Of a stretch of 64,000 bases of DNA, positions 17,147 through 26,862 are shown piece after piece. Below the pieces are notes generated by a model. That model was not told the origin of the DNA, did not search any database, and worked only from the letters and a program-made list of their open reading frames with translations. The stretch spans positions 248,001 through 312,000 of the forward strand of contig NZ_JAAOXM010000001.1 in the NCBI RefSeq assembly GCF_011605345.1, read 5' to 3'. The translations under genes and the position numbers were made by a program. Positions within the stretch are counted from its first letter, which is position 1. Each line of letters begins with the position of its first letter. This DNA is from Burkholderia sp. D-99. GTDB taxonomy: Bacteria > Pseudomonadota > Gammaproteobacteria > Burkholderiales > Burkholderiaceae.

Positions 17147-18676
17147 TCAGTTGTGCTTGCGCAGCGGTGCATCCTCGACGAACCACGCGAGCACGAACGC
17201 GATCGCGATGACCGTCGCCGCCGCGAGATAGACGACATGCAGCGAACCGGCGAACGCATGCAGGTACGTGTCGCGCACGGCATCCGGCAACTGGTGCACG
17301 GCGGCCGGGCCGAGCGCGGGCGGCAGCTCCGTGCCGGCCGGCAGCGCATCCATCACCCGCGACTGCAGCCCGTGCGAGAACAGCGCGCCGAACGCCGCGA
17401 CGCCGAGCGAGCCGCCGATCGAGCGGAACAGCGTCGCGCCCGACGTCGCGACGCCCATGTGCCGGAATTCGACCGTGTTCTGCACGGCGAGCGTGAGCAC
17501 GGGCATCACCATGCCGAGCCCGATCCCGAGCAGCGCCATGTACGCATACATCGTGTGCAGCGGCGTATCGAGCGTCAGCGTCGACAGCAGCGCCATCGCG
17601 ATGCCGCCGGTCAGCGTGCCCAGGATCGGGAACATCCGGTACGAGCCGAGCCGCGAGATCAGGCGGCCGCTGACGATCGACGTCACGAGCATTCCGCCCA
17701 TCATCGGCAGCAGCTGCATCCCGGCCTGCGACGGCGTCGAGCCCTTCACGACCTGCAGGTAGAGCGGGATGAACGTGACCGAGCCGAACAGCGCGATGCC
17801 GACGACGAAGCCGATCAGGCTGACCAGCACGAAGGTGCGATGGCGGAACAGTTCGAGCGGCATGATCGGCTCGGCTGCGAGCCGTTCTTCATAAACGAAG
17901 CCGCCGATCGCGACGAGGCCGAGCACGAGCGTCATCCACAGTTGCGGCGACGTCCACGGCAGCAGCGAGCCGCCTTCGCTCGTGAACAGGATCACGCAGG
18001 TGAGGGCGGTGGCGAGGAACGCGGCGCCCATGTAGTCGATCCGGTGCTTCACGTGCGCGGTGTGCGGCCGGAACGCGACGCCGATCACCGCGAGCGCGAG
18101 AAAGCCGAGCGGCAGGTTGATCGTGAAGATCCAGCGCCATGAAAGATGCTCGACCAGGAAGCCGCCGAGCAGCGGGCCGATGATGGTCGCGAGGCCATAC
18201 ACGCCACCGAACATCCCCTGGTAACGCGCGCGGCGATCGGGCGGCACCAGATCGCCGATCGCGGCCATCGTGACGACCATCAGGCCGCCGCCGCCGAGCC
18301 CCTGCAACGCGCGCAGCACGATCAGCTGCGTCATGTCCTGTGCGACGCCGCACAGCGCGGAGCCCGCGAGGAACAGCACGATCGCTGCCTGCAGCACGAT
18401 CTTGCGGCCGTACAGGTCGCCGAGCTTGCCGTACAGCGGCAGCACGACGGTGGACGACAGCAGGTACGCGGTGACGACCCACGACAACTGGTCGAGTCCG
18501 CCGAGCTCGCCGACGATCGTCGGCAGCGCGGTCGACACGATTGTCTGGTCGAGTGCGGACAGCAGCATGACGAGCAGCAGCGCGGCGACGATCAGCCCGG
18601 TCGGCGCGTCGCGGCGAGCCGTTTCAGCGGCCGGCGGAGTGAGGAGGGTGTCGGTTGTCATTGATATATCTGCCAT
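17147..18676 (-). CDS. 14-TM MFS drug efflux transporter (DHA2, EmrB/QacA type)
   Basis: This 509-residue protein has 14 predicted helices. TM1 holds LDQTIVSTALPTIVGEL, the antiporter motif D1 of the DHA2 family, and the next loop has GKLGDLYGRK. It should exchange protons for hydrophobic drugs or dyes. No membrane-fusion (EmrA) partner adjoins it. A 12-bp palindrome lies 36 bp before the start, so a TetR or MarR repressor encoded elsewhere may control it. Confidence 0.88.
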   Translation of the reverse strand: MADISMTTDTLLTPPAAETARRDAPTGLIVAALLLVMLLSALDQTIVSTALPTIVGELGGLDQLSWVVTAYLLSSTVVLPLYGKLGDLYGRKIVLQAAIVLFLAGSALCGVAQDMTQLIVLRALQGLGGGGLMVVTMAAIGDLVPPDRRARYQGMFGGVYGLATIIGPLLGGFLVEHLSWRWIFTINLPLGFLALAVIGVAFRPHTAHVKHRIDYMGAAFLATALTCVILFTSEGGSLLPWTSPQLWMTLVLGLVAIGGFVYEERLAAEPIMPLELFRHRTFVLVSLIGFVVGIALFGSVTFIPLYLQVVKGSTPSQAGMQLLPMMGGMLVTSIVSGRLISRLGSYRMFPILGTLTGGIAMALLSTLTLDTPLHTMYAYMALLGIGLGMVMPVLTLAVQNTVEFRHMGVATSGATLFRSIGGSLGVAAFGALFSHGLQSRVMDALPAGTELPPALGPAAVHQLPDAVRDTYLHAFAGSLHVVYLAAATVIAIAFVLAWFVEDAPLRKHN

Positions 18677-18711
18677 GGCAGGGAATTGTGTCGAACTATA
18701 GCTATCGATGA

Positions 18712-18723
18712 TTGACTAGTCAA
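18712..18723. promoter_or_regulatory. palindromic operator before the efflux gene
   Basis: TTGACTAGTCAA is a perfect 12-bp palindrome upstream of the MFS gene and includes a -35-like TTGACT, so a bound repressor would block the promoter. TetR/MarR-type sites often look like this. Confidence 0.5.
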
Positions 18724-18892
18724 TTTCTGCCCAGCCTTGATCTGTTGCAGGCGTAACAGTAGATTGCCGGCGCAAAAAATTGACCGGGATCACGTGGAAA
18801 GCGGGGCCGGACTCAAGTTTTCTGCAGGCAAACCGTAATCCAGAGTGCTGCAGACCGATTGCCGCCGCATTTTTCACCGCTCACGTCCCGTC

Positions 18893-20452
18893 ATGAACCT
18901 GAACGCCCTGTTTTCCCGTTTCTCGATCCGTACGCGGATTTTCTCCACGCTGGGCCTCGTTGCCATCCTGCTCGTCGTCTCGGGGCTGATCGGCCTCGCC
19001 GGCATGCAGAGCTCGAACCGCGCGCTCGACGAGGCCTATACGCAGCAACTGGCTGCGAAGACCGCGCTGTCCGCGGCCAGCCTGAACCTGACGATCGTGC
19101 GCACGACGCTCGACCGCGCGCTGTTGCATCCGGAAGCGCCGGAAGTGCCCGATCTCGTCAAGAAGGCCGAGAGCTATCTCGCGAAGGCCGATACCGCGTG
19201 GCGCGGCTACGCGTCGATGCCGCACGACGGCGACGAAGGCCCGCTCGCGAGCCGCCTCGACGCTGCGCGCCAGGCGCTGATCGGGCAGGCATTGAAGCCG
19301 ATGATCGACGCGGTTCGCGACGGCCGCCGCGACGAGGCCGACCGGCTGCTGATGTCGGTCGCGCCGCCGCTGTCGGTTGCGCTCACGCAGGCGACCGATG
19401 CGCTCGATGCGTACCAGGTCGCACGCGGCAAGGATGTGTACGACACCGCGCAGACCTACTACGGCTGGATGCGCGTGGGCGCGATCGCGGGCATCGCATT
19501 CGGCCTGGCCGCGTGCCTTGGCTGTGCGATCGGCCTGCATTTCGCGATCACGCAGCCGGTGAACCGGCTGCTGTCGCATTTCCGCCGCCTGTCGGACGGC
19601 GACCTGACGTCGGAAGTGCGCTGGTCGTCGCGCGACGAAATGGCGGAGCTGGTGAAGGGTGTGACGGGCATGCAGCGCAGCCTCGCGGATACGGTGCGCC
19701 AGGTCAGCCAGGGTTCCGAGGCGATCTCGACGGCGACGCACCAGATCGCGGCCGGCAACACCGACCTGTCGCAGCGCACCGAGGAACAGGCGTCCGCCCT
19801 GCAGGAGACGGCTGCGAGCATGGAGCAGCTCACCGCGACCGTGAAGCAGAACGCGGACAATGCGGTGGAGGCGCAGGCCTGCGCGGACACCGCGAGCGAG
19901 ATCGCCACGCGCGGCGCGACCGTGGTCGGCGAGGTGATCGGCACGATGAACGAGATCGACCAGAGCTCGCAGAAGGTCGCCGACATCATCGGCACGATCG
20001 AAGGGATCGCGTTCCAGACCAACATCCTCGCGCTGAATGCGGCGGTCGAAGCCGCGCGCGCCGGCGAACAGGGTCGCGGCTTCGCAGTGGTCGCGGGCGA
20101 GGTGCGCACGCTCGCGCAGCGCTCGGCGTCGGCGGCGAAGGAGATCCGCACGCTGATCGGCGAATCGGTCGAGCGCGTCGCGACCGGCTCGCGGCTCGTT
20201 GGTGTGGCCGGCACGACGATGCAGGACATCCAGCAGGCGATCGGCCGCGTGACGGGCATCATGACGGAGATCGCGGCCGCGTCGAACGAGCAGCGCGACG
20301 GAATCGAGCAGGTGAACCGCGCAGTGTCGCAGATGGACCAGGTGTCGCAGCAGAACGCGGCGCTCGTCGAGCAGGCCGCGGCTGCGGCGGCTTCGCTGGA
20401 GGAGCAAGCGGACGGGCTGCGTCGCGCGGTGGGTGCGTTCCGGGTCGCTTGA
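18893..20452 (+). CDS. methyl-accepting chemotaxis protein
   Basis: This 519-residue chemoreceptor has, in order, a short cytoplasmic start, TM1 at about 16-36, a periplasmic four-helix ligand domain, TM2 at about 198-222, a HAMP domain, and a long coiled-coil signalling domain. The conserved hairpin tip is IEGIAFQTNILALNAAVEAA. It would couple an unknown ligand to CheA/CheW. No che genes adjoin it. The ATG beginning MNLNALFSRF is taken because the 16 residues before it precede a normal N-terminus; no strong ribosome site is seen. Confidence 0.9.
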   Translation: MNLNALFSRFSIRTRIFSTLGLVAILLVVSGLIGLAGMQSSNRALDEAYTQQLAAKTALSAASLNLTIVRTTLDRALLHPEAPEVPDLVKKAESYLAKADTAWRGYASMPHDGDEGPLASRLDAARQALIGQALKPMIDAVRDGRRDEADRLLMSVAPPLSVALTQATDALDAYQVARGKDVYDTAQTYYGWMRVGAIAGIAFGLAACLGCAIGLHFAITQPVNRLLSHFRRLSDGDLTSEVRWSSRDEMAELVKGVTGMQRSLADTVRQVSQGSEAISTATHQIAAGNTDLSQRTEEQASALQETAASMEQLTATVKQNADNAVEAQACADTASEIATRGATVVGEVIGTMNEIDQSSQKVADIIGTIEGIAFQTNILALNAAVEAARAGEQGRGFAVVAGEVRTLAQRSASAAKEIRTLIGESVERVATGSRLVGVAGTTMQDIQQAIGRVTGIMTEIAAASNEQRDGIEQVNRAVSQMDQVSQQNAALVEQAAAAAASLEEQADGLRRAVGAFRVA

Positions 20453-20493
20453 TCGGCCGTGGGTGGCGACGGGCCGGTCGCCCGCCGATTACG

Positions 20494-22161
20494 TCAGACG
20501 GCCGCGAGCTGCGCGGCCGCACGCGACGACGCGACGATCAGCAGCTTCATCGTCGCGCGCGTCGCGCCGACGAACAGCTTGCGCGCGGCACGCGCGTCGA
20601 GCGTGTCGAAGTCGACCTCGGTGAGGATCACGCACGGCGCCGACTGGCCCTTGAAGCGGTAGATCGAATCGAGCAGCACGTCGCCTTCGCGATATTCCGG
20701 GTTGCCGAACAGGTCGTACTTGCCGGTGAAGCTCTTGAGCCGGTGCGGGCCGAGCTGGTCGAGCGGCGCGAGCACCGAGCCTTCGCGGCCGCGATACGAC
20801 AGCACCGCGATGTCCTGCTTGCGAAAGCCGAGTGACAGCGCGTGCGTGATCGCCCGCTTGGTCGCGTCGACGCAGGCGTCGGCCAACGCGTCTTGCGACG
20901 CGCCTTCTTCCCCGTACGCCGACACCGACGGATCCGAACCGTCGAACGGGCTGCCCGAGCGCAGCTCGGCCGCGAGCGGCTCGACCCGGCCGACGATGTC
21001 GCGCACGAATTCGAGCAGGTCGCGCGGGCTCCGGTAGTTCGTGAGCGCCTTCAGCGTGACCCAGCCCGGTAGCGCGACGGGCTCCCGCATGTACAGGTTC
21101 TGCAGCGGATCTTCCAGCCACCACCATGCGCCGTCAGGCGCCAGCAGGCGCTCCAGCGCATCCGCCCACGGCGCATGGAAATCCTGCCCTTCGTCGACGA
21201 CCAGCACGTCGAAGCGCCAGCGCTCGGAAATCGGCGTTTGCGCGAAGCGCGCCTCGAGCCGTTCGAATTCGCCGGGCACCTGGAAGTCCGGCGTATAGCC
21301 GCCGTCGCGCGCGACCCAGTCGCACAGCTGGTGGTAGTTCGCGATCTTCGCGCCGGGTGGCGCGATGCGTGCAATGTAGTCGGCGAGCGGCCGGTTGAAG
21401 CACACGTAGAGCACGCGCTTGCCGGCCGCGACGGCATCGCGCATCGCCTGCACCGCGAGCTGCGTCTTGCCTGACCCGGCCGTGCCGGTGACGCGCAGCC
21501 GGAACGGCGCGAATTCGAGCTGGCGCGCCCATGCGGCGAGCCCGCCCGACAGCCGCGTGACGAGCGTGCCGGCCTGCCCGACGAGCGCGCTCGTATCGGG
21601 CGTGAGCGCGAGCTCGTCCGCGAGGAAATGGTGGAGTTTCGGTGCGTTCGGAAAGTGCTCGTCGTCCTCGGGCAGGATCCGCAGGATCACCTGCGCGAGC
21701 TGCGCCTTGCGCGACGCATCGACGATGCGGTCGGCCGCGACGCCGGCGATCGACGCGTCGCGGATCGAGTAGTCGGGGCAGTACAGCAGCGCCTCGACGC
21801 CATAGACGCCCGCGCCGAGCGCGGCCGTCAGGCGCCGGTGCAGCGTTTCCTGCGTGCGCGCGAGCTGGATCGGGACGTTGCGTTCCTTCTGCAGATAGAC
21901 CTTCACGAGCCCCTTCGGCGTTTCGCGCAGGAAGCCGGCTTTCTGCTCGATCAGCAGCACGCGGCCGGCCGGGCTCACGACGACGAACGCGGCCTCGCCG
22001 AACACCGAGAACGCCTGGTCGGCGCGCGTCCAGTGCACGCCGTGGTACACGGTGTAGCCGTCGGGCAGCGCGTGTTCGAGGGCGGCGAGCGTTTCGCGCT
22101 CACGTTCGGCCGCGCCGGTCGCGGCGAGGCTTTTCCAGTCGTCGGGGATGAGGCGGGCCAT
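20494..22161 (-). CDS. NERD-domain SF1 (UvrD/Rep-like) helicase
   Basis: This 555-residue protein has an N-terminal region resembling a NERD nuclease-related domain (GEAAFVVVSPAGRVLLIEQKAG, near residues 50-72) and a superfamily 1 ATPase core. Walker A is GTAGSGKT, Walker B is VVDEGQDF, and the late motifs are YRFKGQSAPCVI and LFVGATRAT. NERD plus helicase proteins are thought to process DNA ends; their role is unproven. The ATG starting MARLIPDDW is preferred to an upstream GTG whose leader includes a TACAAT promoter-like stretch. A pseudo-receiver gene lies upstream on the same strand with a gap of 126 bp. Confidence 0.82.
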   Translation of the reverse strand: MARLIPDDWKSLAATGAAERERETLAALEHALPDGYTVYHGVHWTRADQAFSVFGEAAFVVVSPAGRVLLIEQKAGFLRETPKGLVKVYLQKERNVPIQLARTQETLHRRLTAALGAGVYGVEALLYCPDYSIRDASIAGVAADRIVDASRKAQLAQVILRILPEDDEHFPNAPKLHHFLADELALTPDTSALVGQAGTLVTRLSGGLAAWARQLEFAPFRLRVTGTAGSGKTQLAVQAMRDAVAAGKRVLYVCFNRPLADYIARIAPPGAKIANYHQLCDWVARDGGYTPDFQVPGEFERLEARFAQTPISERWRFDVLVVDEGQDFHAPWADALERLLAPDGAWWWLEDPLQNLYMREPVALPGWVTLKALTNYRSPRDLLEFVRDIVGRVEPLAAELRSGSPFDGSDPSVSAYGEEGASQDALADACVDATKRAITHALSLGFRKQDIAVLSYRGREGSVLAPLDQLGPHRLKSFTGKYDLFGNPEYREGDVLLDSIYRFKGQSAPCVILTEVDFDTLDARAARKLFVGATRATMKLLIVASSRAAAQLAAV

Positions 22162-22287
22162 GGCGTCGGGCGGCGGATGCCGGGGTGGGCGTGAACGGGT
22201 GCGGCTATTGTACTGAGCTATGAACCTGTTCACGACCGCCGGGCCGTGCGGACGATGGCCGTCCGGAGGGGGAGCGGCCCGGGGACG

Positions 22288-23142
22288 TTACCCGCGCGCG
22301 AGCCGTTTCGCGAGATCGGCGCTGAGGATCGCCATACGTGCGGGCTTTTCGTAGCAGACGACGTCGAACGCGCGGATCACTTCGCTGATGTCGGCCTCGC
22401 TCGCGCGGCCGGTGAGCAGGTCGCCCGTCAGCACGAAGATCGGCGCGCCCGGGTTGTCGGACGTGCGCACGGCCTTGATCGCGGTGGCGGCCGTGCTGTC
22501 GTCGAACAGCCATTCGGTCAGGACCGCGTCGAACGCTTGGCCCTGGAGCGCGTCGACGAACGGCGCGAGGCCGTCGAATGCGGCCGTCGCGAAACCCTGG
22601 CGCTCGAGATAGCGGCACAGCTCGGTCGCGCTCACGCGATCGGGGTCGATCACCGCGACGACGAGCTTGTCGCTCTCCGCGCGGCGCGGATAGATCTCGA
22701 TCTTGTGCACGTCGTACGCGTTTTGATACAGCACACCCGTGTGGCGCAGCACGCGCCAGCGGCCGTTTTGTTCGTACGCGACGAATTCGGGGCGCGCGCC
22801 GGCTTCGAGCGGCGCGCCGATCCATGCGGTACACGGCATCTCGGCGACGCCCGCATACAGTACGGCCTCCTGCGAGTAGGCGCCGACCATGCCGGGGTCG
22901 AGCGTTTGCGCACCGAACAGCTGGGCGGCGGGTTCGCCGTACGCTTCGGCGACTTTCTTGATCTGCGCGAGCGTCCAGGGGCTGCTGCCGCGCAATTTAC
23001 GATGGCCTTGCGAGAAACTCAGGTCGAGGATGCGGCACAGCTCGGTGGTCTGCTGGCGCTTGCCGATGCCGTTGCGGGTCATCAGCTCGCGCACGCGCTC
23101 GGCAACCGCGAGGGAATCCGTGGTGATTGCTTCAGTGGTCAT
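22288..23142 (-). CDS. BetR-like DNA-binding protein with a pseudo-receiver domain
   Basis: This 284-residue protein has an N-terminal helix-turn-helix of BetR type (about residues 10-78) and a C-terminal response-regulator receiver (about 158-280). The receiver keeps D166/D168, T239 and K266, but the phospho-acceptor Asp is replaced by Glu at 210 (VLTEW where VLLDL is usual). Glu can mimic a phosphorylated Asp, so the protein may be locked in one state or respond to something other than phosphate. No histidine kinase adjoins. The ATG starting MTTEAITTDS is chosen from domain extent; its ribosome site is weak. Targets are unknown. Confidence 0.72.
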   Translation of the reverse strand: MTTEAITTDSLAVAERVRELMTRNGIGKRQQTTELCRILDLSFSQGHRKLRGSSPWTLAQIKKVAEAYGEPAAQLFGAQTLDPGMVGAYSQEAVLYAGVAEMPCTAWIGAPLEAGARPEFVAYEQNGRWRVLRHTGVLYQNAYDVHKIEIYPRRAESDKLVVAVIDPDRVSATELCRYLERQGFATAAFDGLAPFVDALQGQAFDAVLTEWLFDDSTAATAIKAVRTSDNPGAPIFVLTGDLLTGRASEADISEVIRAFDVVCYEKPARMAILSADLAKRLARG

Positions 23143-23366
23143 GCTACGGGAACGGATCGTGACGTTCAGAACGACGCCTTGCGGCAGTCTCGACGGACAG
23201 TCTTCATGACGTCCAGGGGCGAGCCGACCGGCCACGCGCGGAAAAGATAACTTTACCGCAAAATGGTCGTTATTCAGCGTCGCGAAAGGTGCGTTTGTGT
23301 GAAAGGTGTGTCACGACGTTACCACCGCGGCCCATATCCGGATGCATTAACGCCTGACAGGAAACA

Positions 23367-24701
23367 ATGACGACAACCTATCCGCTGCACGATGCCCTGA
23401 CCCTTGCCGACCTGCCATTCCCGGCCGAAGCCGATGTCGTGATCGCCGGCGCGGGCATCATGGGCTGCGCGGCCGCGTATTACCTGGGCCTGCGCGGCCT
23501 GAAGGCGGTCGTGCTCGACAAGTCGCGCATCGCCGGGCAGCAGTCGACACGGGCGTGGGGCTTCGTGCGCCAGCAGGGCCGCGAAGCGGCCGAGGTGCCG
23601 CTGATGATGGCCGGCATGCGGATCTGGGAGGGGTTAGAGGAAACGCTCGGTTTCGATCTCGAATGGCGGCAGGGCGGCTGTCTCTATATTGCGGACAACG
23701 AAACGGACTGGGCGTCGTTCAACGCGTGGCTCGCGGTCGCGCGCGAGCACGGGGTCGACACGCGCACGCTGACGCGCGCGCAGATCGACGAGCGCATCAG
23801 CGGCCTTTCGCCGCAGGCACGCACGCTCGGCGGGCTGTACACCGCGACCGACGGGCAGGCCGAGCCGCGCCGGGTGGCCGCCGCGTTCGCCGCGCGTGCC
23901 GTCGAGGCTGGCGCGCGCTTCTTCGAAGGCTGCGGCGTGACGGCGATCGAGACGGCCGGCGGCGAGGTGGCCGGCGTCGTGACCGAGCGCGGCACGATCC
24001 GGTCGCGGCGCGTGATCTGCGCGGCCGGCGCGACCAGCTTCCGGCTGCTCGACGGTGTCGGCATCCGGCTGCCGCAGCAGGCCGTCCGCGGCACCTGCAT
24101 GCGCACCAATGTGGTGCCGCCGGTGTCGGCTGCGACGGTGTGGGGGCATGGCCTCGGCATCCGGCAACGCAAGAACGGCGCGATCAATCTTGCGGACGAC
24201 ATGCAGGTCGACGTCGACCTGACACTCGGCCACCTGCGCGGGTTGAGCCTGTTCTGGCCGGAGTTCTGGTCGCAGCGCGACAAATTCCGGCTGCACGTGA
24301 ACGGGGCGGCATGGCGCGATGCGCTTGCGCGCATCAACGGCGCGACCGGGCCGATCGAGCCGCGCGATCCGCAGCCGCAGCCGAATCGCGCGCATGCGCC
24401 GCGTGCACTCGAGAAACTCAAGGCGATCTTTCCCGCGCTGAAGGACGCGCAGATCGTCGAGGCCTGGGCCGGCCTGATCGACGTGCTGCCCGACGGCATT
24501 CCGGTGATCGATGCGCCGGGCACGCCGTCCGGGCTCGCGATTGCGACGGGGTTCTGCGGTCACGGTTTCGCGATGGGGCCGATCGTCGGGCGGCTGCTTG
24601 CCGAATGGATCGACACCGGCGCGCCGTCGCTCGACCTGTCGGCGTTTCGCGCGCAGCGCTTCGTCGACGGCACGATGGTGCGGCCGCGCAGCATGTTGTA
24701 G
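23367..24701 (+). CDS. FAD-dependent amino-acid oxidase/dehydrogenase (DAO family)
   Basis: This 444-residue flavoprotein has an N-terminal FAD-binding motif VVIAGAGIMGCAAAYYLG, the QQSTRAWGFVRQQGR region and a late GFCGHGFAMGP FAD loop. This is the DadA/sarcosine oxidase-like DAO fold, which oxidises secondary or D-amines to imines. A signal peptide is absent, so it is cytoplasmic. A GACAGGAAACA ribosome site lies just upstream. The substrate is not readable, and no dedicated transporter adjoins. Confidence 0.87.
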   Translation: MTTTYPLHDALTLADLPFPAEADVVIAGAGIMGCAAAYYLGLRGLKAVVLDKSRIAGQQSTRAWGFVRQQGREAAEVPLMMAGMRIWEGLEETLGFDLEWRQGGCLYIADNETDWASFNAWLAVAREHGVDTRTLTRAQIDERISGLSPQARTLGGLYTATDGQAEPRRVAAAFAARAVEAGARFFEGCGVTAIETAGGEVAGVVTERGTIRSRRVICAAGATSFRLLDGVGIRLPQQAVRGTCMRTNVVPPVSAATVWGHGLGIRQRKNGAINLADDMQVDVDLTLGHLRGLSLFWPEFWSQRDKFRLHVNGAAWRDALARINGATGPIEPRDPQPQPNRAHAPRALEKLKAIFPALKDAQIVEAWAGLIDVLPDGIPVIDAPGTPSGLAIATGFCGHGFAMGPIVGRLLAEWIDTGAPSLDLSAFRAQRFVDGTMVRPRSML

Positions 24702-24783
24702 CAGGCGAATCGACGTGATGACGTCGGCTGGTGACGGCCGACCCATCGTAGAATCGAGCCCGCATCCTTCAGGAGATTCCCCG

Positions 24784-25878
24784 TTGGCAACGCCTTCCGC
24801 CCAGCGCCGCTCGTTACGCTCGCGCCTGCGTCGCGCCCGCAATCCGTGGCAGGCACCGCGTGCGCGCACGCTGTTCACGCGTCCCGCGACGTCGCCGCGC
24901 CGCACGCTGCTGTTCCGTATCGGCGCGGTCGTGCTGCTGTGCACGCTCGCGTTTCTCGTGCTGTATCTCGATCGCGACGGGTTGCGCGATTCGACCAAGA
25001 GCACGCCGATGACCGTCGCCGATCTCGTGTACTTCACAATGGTCACGGTCGCGACGGTCGGCTATGGCGACATCGTGCCCGTCACCGCACGGGCACGTCT
25101 CATCGATGCGTTCTTCATCGTGCCGATCCGCATCGTCATCTGGTTCATTTTCCTGGGCACGGCCTATCAGTTCGTGATCCAGCGCGTCGTCGAGGAATTC
25201 CGCATGAAACGCCTGCAAAAGCAATTGTCCGATCACATCGTCGTCTGCGGTTATGGCCTGTCGGGCTCGATCGCGGTGCGCGAACTGCTCGAGAGCGGCG
25301 TCGATCCGGCGACGCTCATCGTGATCGATTCGCAGCAGCAGGCGATCGAGGCCGCGACGTCGCTCGGCGTGGCGGGATTGCTCGGCGATCCCGCGCATGA
25401 GGATCTGCTGCAGCAGGCGCAGGTGCGTGAAGCGAAGGCCGTGATCATTTCGGTGACCGACGATCCGACCGCGATCCTGCTGACGCTGTCGGTGCGCAGC
25501 ATCGCGCCCGATACGAAGATCGTCGTGCGGATCCAGGAGAACCTGTACCAGCGGCAACTGCGGCAGGCGGGCGCCGACGTGATCGTGTCGTCGACGAAGA
25601 TCGGCGCGCTGCTGCTCGCTGATGCCGTGCATAGCCGCTACATCGTGCCGTTCGTGAACGACATGCTGTCGACGCGCGGACGCGCGACGCTGCTGGAGCG
25701 CGAGGCGATGCCGCAAGAGATCGGCTGCATGACGAATGTCGTGCCGGGTGCGATCGTCGTCGGGCTCGATCGGTGCGGGAAGATTTTTTCGTTCTACGAG
25801 GATCCGCCGTGCAGGATCGAGGCGGGGGATACGCTGGTTGTCATCCAGTCGGCGCGGATTCCGGATCCGGATGTTTGA
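24784..25878 (+). CDS. two-TM potassium channel with RCK domain
   Basis: This 364-residue protein has an Arg-rich N-terminus, TM1, a pore loop with the K+ selectivity filter TVGYGD, TM2, then a TrkA-N (RCK) domain starting IVVCGYGLSGS and a TrkA-C-like end. It matches MthK/Kch-type channels gated by a cytoplasmic ligand. A TTG start is used because AGGAGA lies 7 nt upstream; an in-frame ATG 22 codons earlier lacks such a site. It is the last core-like gene before the accessory island. Confidence 0.85.
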   Translation: MATPSAQRRSLRSRLRRARNPWQAPRARTLFTRPATSPRRTLLFRIGAVVLLCTLAFLVLYLDRDGLRDSTKSTPMTVADLVYFTMVTVATVGYGDIVPVTARARLIDAFFIVPIRIVIWFIFLGTAYQFVIQRVVEEFRMKRLQKQLSDHIVVCGYGLSGSIAVRELLESGVDPATLIVIDSQQQAIEAATSLGVAGLLGDPAHEDLLQQAQVREAKAVIISVTDDPTAILLTLSVRSIAPDTKIVVRIQENLYQRQLRQAGADVIVSSTKIGALLLADAVHSRYIVPFVNDMLSTRGRATLLEREAMPQEIGCMTNVVPGAIVVGLDRCGKIFSFYEDPPCRIEAGDTLVVIQSARIPDPDV

Positions 25879-26388
25879 GGATTGTACGTGGAGAAAATGT
25901 AAGTATTTTCAATGAATTATTGTTTTCTCTTTCTTCGATTTTTCGTCTCGCTTGTAGTGTGTAGGCGCCATGTAGGCGATCTGGGGCAACTTCGATCCAC
26001 GTCGATCGATGGCAGTGCGTCCCCGATGAGTCGTCGAGTGCTATCGACGGCAAGACATTTTCCTGGCAGAGCGGGGGTGTGATCCCGGTTGCGATAGCAA
26101 CTACCATCGGTTCGAACTTCATTGCAAATTTCAACTGGCGTGTGAAATCGCGACAGCATTGTCGCGGTTGTGCCGGTGGGGAAACTTCGTCGAAGGTTTC
26201 CCGATGATCGCCCTACCTACCGGCGGAATACGAGTCGGCGACGTTTCTCCATATCACGATCACAAGCGTCTTGGCAGCTAGATTGACGTTGTTGCGACTG
26301 TCTTCCAACCGGACGTCTCCGCACGGAGCGCTGTTGCCGGTGCGTTTGACCATGGAGTAACGACGCTGCTTCGAAGCGCACGTTGCTC
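25879..26388. other. AT-richer junction region without a recognisable gene
   Basis: Base composition falls sharply right after the K+ channel gene, which marks the left end of the accessory island. Only short open frames occur. One 46-codon minus-strand frame (26213-26353, starting MVKRTGNSAP) has an internally plausible sequence but no recognised family and no ribosome site. The block ends at the IS end described next. Confidence 0.5.
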
Positions 26389-26485
26389 TGACCTGGGACG
26401 TTTCTTGTAGCCATTTGGCAAGTGAGTTCTCTTTTATCCTGGAGGCAAGGAGAACTCGATGAAGAAGCGATTTACCGACGAGCAG
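26389..26485 (+). mobile_element. IS3-family left end, copy 1 (fragment)
   Basis: These 97 bp begin TGACCTGGGACGTTTCTTGT, include a GGAGGCAAGGAGA ribosome site and the first codons of a transposase OrfA (MKKRFTDEQ), then break off. A copy differing at two positions lies at 42474-42570 in the same orientation and continues into a longer IS remnant. The break after GAGCAG marks a deletion or recombination joint. Confidence 0.85.
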
Positions 26486-26600
26486 ACCAGGCGTGGGCGT
26501 TGCGCCGCCTCTATGCGCAAGGCCTACTCACGGATGAAGCGCATCCAGAGGCAATGTCGCCGGTTGTCGTCAGCGAAACCACTCTGCCGCCAACTCAGCC

Positions 26601-26786
26601 GTCGACATCAGTATCATCGCTCTCTGGCTAGGTCACGAGAGTATCGAGACCACGGACATCTATATCGACACCGACCTGGCAACAAAGGAGCGAGCCCTTG
26701 AGAAGCTGGCTCCCAAGACGCAACTTCGCTTCGGTTCAAGCCCACGCGACAGCATCCTTGCTTTCCTGCAACAGCTCAGATTATTT
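26601..26786 (+). pseudogene. tyrosine recombinase C-terminal remnant
   Basis: The frame reads VDISIIALWLGHESIETTDI followed by YIDTDLATKERALEKLAP and ends with a segment like the usual ILAFL tail. This is the end of the catalytic domain of phage-type/XerC-like integrases, containing the LGHES box and the active-site tyrosine segment (TTDIY). The N-terminal three quarters are missing and no proper stop follows, so it is a dead fragment of an integrase that may once have served this island. Confidence 0.8.
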
Positions 26787-26862
26787 ACAGTTGATCCGCC
26801 GGCAATCCAGAGGCATCGGATCATCAGCGGACCATCTGTGTACAATCTGGAACTGTATCCAA

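Noticed and set aside
20494..23142. Anti-phage defence pair (NERD helicase plus regulator)
   Set aside because: The helicase and the pseudo-receiver protein are adjacent, but nothing else typical of defence islands is present and both look core-like in composition.
26422..26631. Frame joining the IS OrfA start to downstream DNA
   Set aside because: It arises from the IS break at 26485, and the joined sequence matches no OrfA. It is treated as a remnant.
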